64,000 nt of DNA, from the NCBI GenBank assembly GCA_905250075.1, contig CAJNOP010000722.1, positions 41,771-105,770 on the forward strand, in the 5' to 3' direction. Numbering within the stretch: the stretch's first letter is position 1; every line of letters starts with the position of its first letter. The DNA comes from Rotaria sp. Silwood1. Its lineage: Eukaryota; Rotifera; Eurotatoria; Philodinida; Philodinidae. Of this stretch, positions 58,269-64,000 are shown one piece after another. The notes beneath the pieces are model-generated. The model was not told the DNA's origin and did not search any database. It saw only the letters and a program-made list of their open reading frames with translations. Both the position numbers and the translations under genes were made by a program.

Positions 58269-58844
58269 GAGATGCTCAAAAAAAGTATCGGACCACTTGA
58301 TCTTATTTTTTTAATATTGGCTTGTATTCAGTAACACCACATGATGAGTTTTCTGATTCCACTAAAGGATACTTCTAAGCATCTTCCCTTATATGTGTCA
58401 CTATGAACTTCCAAATTAATGAATAGGATTATCTGAAAGAATTCCAGTATACTTCAACAATATCCGTCGTTCCCGAGGGGAGACAATGATATAAGACTAA
58501 CTTTCTCAAATATTCGTGAATCCATTTCATGTTGAACTTTCTGAATCGTATGTCAATCGAGTGAGTAACGAGTTGGCTTCATGATAGACCAATCTTTGTC
58601 TCAATCTCACGTTGTGGAGATCAGTAACAAAGATTTTGAATCGAATTAATTTTTCGAAGTCATGCGAATTTTTTTCACACATCATTTTGTTCACGACTGG
58701 AAATTTCATACGTATAGATATAGGGGAAGACGCTTACAAGTATCCATAAGTGGAATAAGAAAACTGGACATGTGCTCTTACTGAATAAGAAAAACAATAT
58801 TAAAAAAAAATAGGACCAGGTAATCCGATACTTTTTTGAGCATC
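58269..58844. mobile_element. Tc1-like element, about 576 bp, decayed
   Basis: Ends GATGCTCAAAAAAAGTATCGGA and its inverted partner TCCGATACTTTTTTGAGCAT, with a TA beside the right end and TAGA beside the left. TIRs extend about 50 bp to TTTTTTTAATATTG. The AAAAAGTATCGGA word is common in Tc1-family termini. A 60-codon minus frame inside (EKNSHDFEKLIRFKIFVTDL) may be the eroded helix-turn-helix start of a transposase. Confidence 0.7.
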
Positions 58845-59452
58845 TATAATTGGCTTTACTTGCATGTGTATTATCATAAAATAAGCTCGCTTGGAGCAAG
58901 TATAGTGCAATTATCATGACTAATTGAAGGAAACTGATGGAAAATTGAGTTGTTTGTGATTGTTTGAAGAATTATTCTGAAAGAATAATGAAGGCAAAGA
59001 GTTTGAGAGAATCTACGAATCCTCAAACGTTCACTTGAGATCCATTCGAATTCGAGGAAGATTCATTCTTATGTAGCAAATTACGCTCAAATTACATGCA
59101 AATACATGCTGTGAAATATAGTGACAATAGAAAGTGATAAGAATAAGAAATATGTGTTTTTTTTTCGACACTGTTCTTTTTTCTATTGTAGCGTAGATGA
59201 GACGTGAAGAAGCAAATATTTTTAGAAATCACATGAAACACTCTTCCTCTACTACAGCGTGAGACTGCTGGAACAGAACGAATAAATTGTGTCTTGAGTC
59301 ATTCGTTTTTTTGCGAGTGTAGACAGCCTATAGCGCAAAAAAAAAAATTATCATCGAGATTCTCTCTCTTCACGACAACAAATACAAAAGGTAAAATAAT
59401 GCGATAATAGTCAATTGCGATATTTGTCGTCTACAAGCTGCACGTGGCAAAA

Positions 59453-60976
59453 ATGGTATGGATCTGGTTGTTTTTTTCTACTGTGATACTATTGTTGCTG
59501 GTGTATTACATAGTTCTTGCACCAATTATCGACAATCTTTTATATGCTGTATCGAATGAACCTCCAGTGGCTCGTAGTTACATTCCACTGTTTGGATTCG
59601 CTTTGACATTAACGAAAAATCCATATGAATTTATTTATTGGCTTCATCATCAATACGGTAATCGAGTTACTGTCAATATTATGTCTCGTCGCTTTCTCTT
59701 TCTCAATGAGCAAACAACCTTTATGAATCGTATTGTGAAAGATCCTACATTTACACTCGATTTTTTGGACAAAATAAGTCATAATGGTGGTGGTCTTCGC
59801 TGGGAATGTATTCAAAATGAAGAAGCAAAACGTATTATTGTACAAGAATATCATGAATATCTCTATGGTCAAGAGTTAGTCGTGTTAAATCATAAAACAT
59901 GTGAATATTTGATCGAACGTCTTACTGTAGATCGATTATTATCATCGTCATCCGAAACAGTTAATCTTTTTGATTATTTCGGTGAGATTATCTTTGATAC
60001 GGCAGTTACAGTTCTCTACGGTGAAACATTTGCTCGATCTCAACCGGACATCTATTCTTCATGTCGAACTTTTGAAGCGGTCATTGGCACAATGATGCTC
60101 GATATACCGTTCAAATCATTTTTTCTTCGTTCAACTATTCGTCAACGTAATCAATTTATTGAACGATTTCTGGATTTGAAACCCAATGATGATATGAGTA
60201 AATTTATACTCGCTCGAATCGAATCAATGGCAAATCTCGATGACGGACGAGTCTTCAACGAATGGGATAGAGCAGGACAACATGCGCTACTTCTCTGGGC
60301 TGCTATCATTAATACAGGATCATTGGCTTGTTGGGCTCTTGTCGATCTACTTTTGCATCATGATGCTCTCGAAGCAGTGAATCATGAATTAAATACTACA
60401 GTCAAAAATCTCACATCACTATACAATAAAGAAACTCTTGATGAGTTACGTATATTGGATAGTTGTATTCATGAGACAATGCGACGTGTATCACCATCGG
60501 TGACACAACGACAGGCTGGTCAAAATGTTATTGTGACATGTACGGATGGCACACAGATCGGTATAAGAAAAAATGATATTGTTGTCTATCCCGCTATTCT
60601 GAAACATTTTGATTCGGAGGTCAGTTTAAAGATTTCTTCTAAGTGGTAATCTAATTATTTCATGTTATAGATCTATGATCATCCTTACGAGTATCATTAT
60701 GATCGTTTTATCAAACAACAATCGAAAGTATTGCCATTAATTTTGTTCGGCATGGGATCACGAATGTGTCCTGGTCGATATTGGGCTATCAACGAAATTA
60801 AATTATTCCTTGCTATTGTCCTGATCAAACTAGATATTCAATTACTAATGGATGATGACTATAAACAAAAGATGCGCACACGGCTCGATTTTCAATTGAG
60901 CAATTTTTTTGCCAATTTAGGTCCTCATGAAAAAGATAAACATCAATTTCGTATACGATATTCGATGAAAAAATAA
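59453..60976 (+). CDS. Cytochrome P450, CYP7/CYP8-like
   Basis: Exons 59453-60619 and 60671-60976, intron 51 bp (GTCAGT...GTTATAG), both lengths divisible by three; 490 aa, normal for a microsomal P450. The N-terminus MVWIWLFFSTVILLLLVYYI is a membrane anchor. ETMRR (ExxR) lies in the last third of exon 1, and FGMGSRMCPGR around residues 415-425 gives the haem-thiolate Cys. The helix-I region reads HALLLWAAIINTGSLACWAL, with N-T-G-S-L-A in place of the usual A/G-G-x-D/E-T-T; the same departure is known in CYP7 and CYP8 (sterol hydroxylase, prostacyclin synthase) enzymes. It therefore probably acts on a sterol or lipid in the ER, with weak or unusual oxygen activation. ATG 59453 was chosen over an in-frame GTG at 59444. 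No defects; apparently intact. Confidence 0.85.
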
Positions 60977-61788
60977 AATCCTTTTTTTTGAACGATTGAA
61001 GAAAAGAGTAAGTTCAGAAAATGTTTGAAATTGACACATCAGAAATGAAGAGCCACTAGTCAAAGAATACCAGTCCGTCAATAGCGCACCTAGCATGAAA
61101 TCATATGCCTGACAGATAGCACCAATAGGATTCGGCTATTGCGATTTTTCATTATCGGTCGGTTTGCGACGTAAATCAATGAACAAAAACGAAAGAGATA
61201 AAATTATTTCACAGAAAAATCACCTAACGTGATCGATGAAAGTTTGATTCGGTTTGTTCTCAGTCCATTTGAACGAATTTAACTTTTTTTTCTCCTCAAC
61301 ATTGTAATTTCGTAGTACTAAAAGTAAAACTTCTAATTACATTTCAATGCAAAGATTAATTTCAACTTATCGTTTAAATATGGCAAAGAACTCTCCACAT
61401 GATGAATACATCCAACGAGAAAACAATATTTTCCTCTTTCCTTCACCAATATTCCATCAAAACACAATCGAATCGTTCAAAGAACATATCACTCGCTGCA
61501 ATTTGATGCAAACGCAAATACTCGAGATTAATTCGTAGCCTTCGTCTGTTTGAGAGGGTGTGGGTGTACGTGTACGTGTGCGTGTAGATAAAGAGAAGAC
61601 ACGCATACTTCTATCCCCATCTTCATACCCACATCTACCCTCACTCACACCCTACTCAGTGACTTCATTCAATCAACGCAATGGCTAAAATAATATCTTC
61701 AGTCAGTAGCTATGACTTCATGCATTTCTAAACATTTTCAGTTGCTTCCATGTCAGTCGACGCATGAGGCAGGTAAGCAAATGATCTC
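60977..61788. other. Intergenic with foldback 17; nothing else recognised
   Basis: A 63-codon plus frame at 61347-61538 (MQRLISTYRLNMAKNSPHDE) precedes the foldback but has no known domain; it may be chance. Confidence 0.4.
61556..61652. repeat. Telomere-like foldback 17
   Basis: G arm 61556-61588 (gggtgtgggtgtacgtgtacgtgtgcgtg), loop with AGATAAAGAGAAGACACGCATACT, C arm 61622-61652 (cttcatacccacatctaccctcactcacacc). Degenerate. Confidence 0.6.
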
Positions 61789-62877
61789 TCAAGATCTTAT
61801 ACTTATTGTTGTTAGCTGGCTCATCTTGGGCTTCACTATGTTATCGTTTATCATTGTTGACTGTCTCTTGATTCTACTTGTCACCCATTTTTTCAGCAAC
61901 AAAGTTTCCATGGCACCAAAAATCAATTGTTCAACATGATACATTATCAATGGTAACGAAAGTAAACCAATTACTTCTTGATCTCTACCAGTATAGAGAA
62001 TGTTTATTAATGGTACTTCCTTGGGTACAGTTTTTGTGGCACCACAAAACATGATTGCTACCGTATCTTCTCGTGAGAACTGCCAATGTCGAATAGGTAA
62101 TCGTGCAGTGATCATGATTAATAGTGAAAAAACAATATATATTCCGGCATTAATAATAATCAAGGCGGTAAGATCCTTTCCGTTTATTGTTTGAAATGAT
62201 TCGGTGGCAACAGTTGTACAAAATGCTGACAACACTGGTGCTAACAGAGCTAGACTATTTAGTTCGGAAAAGTGAAATTTTTCTCGTACATATGCAACCT
62301 GTTTTGTCCATAAGAAATGAATGACTTGTCCGACAAATAAAGGTAGAAGTACAGTCAAACCCAAGTTTTTCATAACATTTCCATAGTCTAGTCGACTACT
62401 CTTACCACCATTAGAACTGCTTGGCAAAGAATTAACAGTAGGATTACTCATAAAATAGAAGACAAGAGCCGATGATATAAATATACCCAAAACATTGCCA
62501 AGTGCTGCATTTAGCAGTGCTGAATATTCATTACCCATACCATTTTTAGTCATAACAACATTGCTGGAAATAGTTGTGGATGTACAAGCCATTATAACGA
62601 TCCCAGCAACTAATGTTTTGTTGATCGGCAATCTTGTTAGTAACAATCCTAAACCATAAATTGTAAATGCAATGATCAGTAGGCTATAGATCTGGACGAC
62701 GGCATGAAGGCACATATGAAGAAATTCTTTAGCAAGTAGTGTTGTTCGAAGCGATAAACCACTGAAAAAGAAAATTAGTATGACATATCTCCATTTAACG
62801 GACCATTTAGAGTGAATATAGCCACCGGTTTTGCCGACATTTGGAAATGCATATGCCAGCCCGATAACGCAACCCAA
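61789..62877 (-). CDS. SLC10A7-like membrane transporter (bile-acid:sodium symporter fold), 5' end damaged
   Basis: About 360 codons matching the SLC10A7/P7 subfamily throughout. Key stretches: FFFSGLSLRTTLLAKE (residues about 37-52), TSTTISSNVVMTKNGMGNEY, ALLNAALGNVLGIFISSAL, DTVAIMFCGATKTVPKEVPL, and LLSLPLIMYHVEQLIFG. About ten hydrophobic segments. SLC10A7 proteins sit in Golgi or plasma membrane and affect calcium handling and glycosylation; the substrate is uncertain. There is no ATG at the 5' end: the frame begins at an LGCVIGLAYAF segment, and a TGA at 62890-62892 stands where relatives have the Trp of RKxWF. This suggests a nonsense change or a missing first exon. The 5' part overlaps another frame (next entry). 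Confidence 0.75.
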   Translation of the reverse strand: MGCVIGLAYAFPNVGKTGGYIHSKWSVKWRYVILIFFFSGLSLRTTLLAKEFLHMCLHAVVQIYSLLIIAFTIYGLGLLLTRLPINKTLVAGIVIMACTSTTISSNVVMTKNGMGNEYSALLNAALGNVLGIFISSALVFYFMSNPTVNSLPSSSNGGKSSRLDYGNVMKNLGLTVLLPLFVGQVIHFLWTKQVAYVREKFHFSELNSLALLAPVLSAFCTTVATESFQTINGKDLTALIIINAGIYIVFSLLIMITARLPIRHWQFSREDTVAIMFCGATKTVPKEVPLINILYTGRDQEVIGLLSLPLIMYHVEQLIFGAMETLLLKKWVTSRIKRQSTMINDNIVKPKMSQLTTISIRS

Positions 62878-63257
62878 CCCAATAAGAAATCAATATTTGC
62901 GAATAATAGGCAATAAATACGATAGACATAATGGAATAGCACAATGCTTTGGTTTCTCTTCTTGTTTTTCTTCATATATATATGAACAAGCAATGCCATT
63001 GTAGGTAGACAGAATAAACAAACGAATTTTTCATTATAAATGGCGCAGATCTGCGGCAGACTGGTTAACATGCTATTGAGCGGTATATCATCCAATAAAA
63101 GCATTATTATACAAGGGTTTGTTTTATTCGTAATGTATTCTTCAAATTCAACTAAATTTGTGAATTTATTTGTGAATTTGACTTTCGGCACAGTTTCAGA
63201 TTCTCTTCCAAGCCAAATGAGTGAAAACAAATCCGAGTCAATTTTATCAGCTGACAT
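62775..63257 (-). CDS. Fragment of a bdelloid-type N-terminal domain (F-S-L-I-W-L), running into the SLC10A7 region
   Basis: From ATG 63257: MSADKIDSDLFSLIWLGRES, then FTNLVEFEEYITN, CIIMLLLDDIPLNSM, LPQICAIYNEKFV. This order (SLIWL, E-F-x-x-Y-I, IVLI-SG-like strand, LPQI/IYxxC) is, from memory, the N-terminal module found before TPR or ADP-ribosyltransferase regions in many bdelloid proteins; it resembles a receiver-like alpha/beta fold. After about residue 80 similarity ends, and the frame continues by chance across the start of the transporter gene. Likely a truncated copy. Function unknown. Confidence 0.45.
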   Translation of the reverse strand: MSADKIDSDLFSLIWLGRESETVPKVKFTNKFTNLVEFEEYITNKTNPCIIMLLLDDIPLNSMLTSLPQICAIYNEKFVCLFCLPTMALLVHIYMKKNKKRNQSIVLFHYVYRIYCLLFANIDFLLGWVALSGWHMHFQMSAKPVAIFTLNGPLNGDMSY

Positions 63258-64000
63258 ACCTAATCTGCCTTGATAGTGTACCTAATCAAACCGAAAATCT
63301 GAAAACACATGTACAATTGAAAATAGAAAAAAAAGTTTCGTCATCACTTCTTTTAGGATACAATTTGAAAACTTCGAAGGGACTTTATGAAAGAATGTCA
63401 CGGAAACAGAAACAAATTCTAAACTATATTAACGTTTTAAGACATTCCTCTATGATATCACATTCGCACAAGACTGTCACGACTGAGTGATTAAGTTCTT
63501 AGGCACGTGTCCTCAAGACGCTGTATTCGAGCTTCGGGGATGCATAAGATGGAAGAAGAAGAAGAAGAAGGATACTCCTGTCTTTCGGCTACCTTGCGGT
63601 ATGGGGTGCTGCCTAGCGGCAGATCTGATAGCCCGATATTTTTCCTAGATCTACGACTAGCTGTAGATCTGGGCAGAAGGCTGGTCTGACACAGAGTTCT
63701 TTCGCTCAATTGCTGGAGCTTCCCATAGGCACTAACTAATCACATACCATGAATGTTCATCGCGGCTGAGAATCTGCCGCTGCCACATACTAGCCACAAG
63801 GGCTGATGTATGTCACAACATAGTCAGTAATCCTTCAGCCATGGCCGCTGCATAAGATGAACCGATCCAAGCTTACAAGAAACCCTAGCGCCACTCGTAA
63901 AAAGGCATTTTTGTGAGGTAAAAATGACAATTTTAACAAAACCCAGTTAATCGCGTTGAACACACATCCAAGCATATCGAAAAGTGGGTAGGAATTGTAA
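63258..64000. other. Right-edge region; GC-richer, repeat-like block from about 63490
   Basis: 63490-63900 is noticeably GC-richer than the rest of the window, with a (GAA)n run at 63553-63570 and words such as CTAGATCTACGACTAGCTGT and AGATCTGGGCAGAAGGCTGG. Open frames on both strands have no recognised domain. It may be part of a retroelement extending beyond the window. Confidence 0.35.

Larger units (their letters stand above)
57053..59452. other. Intergenic region with two foldbacks and a Tc1-like element
   Basis: No gene seen. Besides foldbacks 15 and 16 and the element 58269-58844, 57975-58180 is a degenerate repeat of AAAATGCATTA/TTAGAA-ATTA words. Confidence 0.5.

Overview
The window looks like a subtelomere-like, transposon-dense piece of a bdelloid rotifer genome. 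Basis: at least sixteen blocks of TGTGGG/CCCACA repeats (the telomeric hexamer reported for bdelloids such as Adineta vaga), very short introns (about 50-70 bp), and families typical of that group (F-box/LRR, ADP-ribosyltransferase-like, saposin and GPI-tailed secreted proteins, 28-codon LRR exons, a bacterial-type glycosyltransferase). Coding density is low, and at least half of the recognisable genes are broken or split. Species is not determined; all calls rest on reading the sequence by eye.

Layout. 1-82: end of an LRR exon. 358-553: small inverted repeat. 1401-2046: first telomere-like foldback, with a hAT-type MITE inside. 2926-4702: MACPF-EGF secreted protein (-). 5009-5759: two foldbacks, the second with a 194-bp palindromic MITE. 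5880-7560: decayed transposon gene (+). 7800-10726: MULE with long TIRs and an apparently intact five-exon FLYWCH/DDE transposase (-). 11260-12282: broken non-LTR reverse transcriptase. 12300-16870: repeats and MITEs. 16870-17622: 250-aa zinc-ribbon/membrane protein (+). 19318-20205: saposin-domain gene (+). 21367-21990: large palindrome. 22229-27506: nuclear receptor (-) with a 3.4-kb intron and an in-frame stop. 27510-31900: mostly repeats, a gap and foldbacks. 32108-32795: four-helix membrane protein (+). 33668-34198: glycosyltransferase fragment (-).

36000-40576: peptidoglycan recognition protein (PGRP) gene (+), split by a 3.5-kb hAT-like element. 40664-43884: F-box gene (-) with one homopolymer frameshift. 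44351-45236: ADP-ribosyltransferase-like pseudogene (-). 45745-46506: GPI-tailed secreted protein (+). 46940-47640: decayed LRR exons (-). 47984-49373: 1.39-kb hAT-type element with a nested MITE. 50984-57052: U-box/transmembrane/jelly-roll-like gene (+), split by a 4.3-kb TA-target element that contains a tandem array of units bounded by splice-like GT...AG. 58269-58844: Tc1-like element. 59453-60976: cytochrome P450 (+). 61789-63257: SLC10A7-like transporter (-) overlapping a bdelloid-type N-terminal domain.

Two themes tie the window together. Every two-armed telomere-like block reads G-rich then C-rich, the orientation of a telomere-telomere fusion or healed break, and several lie at the broken 3' ends of genes. 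At least six DNA transposons have readable target-site duplications, and two sit in coding exons so precisely that removing element plus one target copy restores the reading frame.
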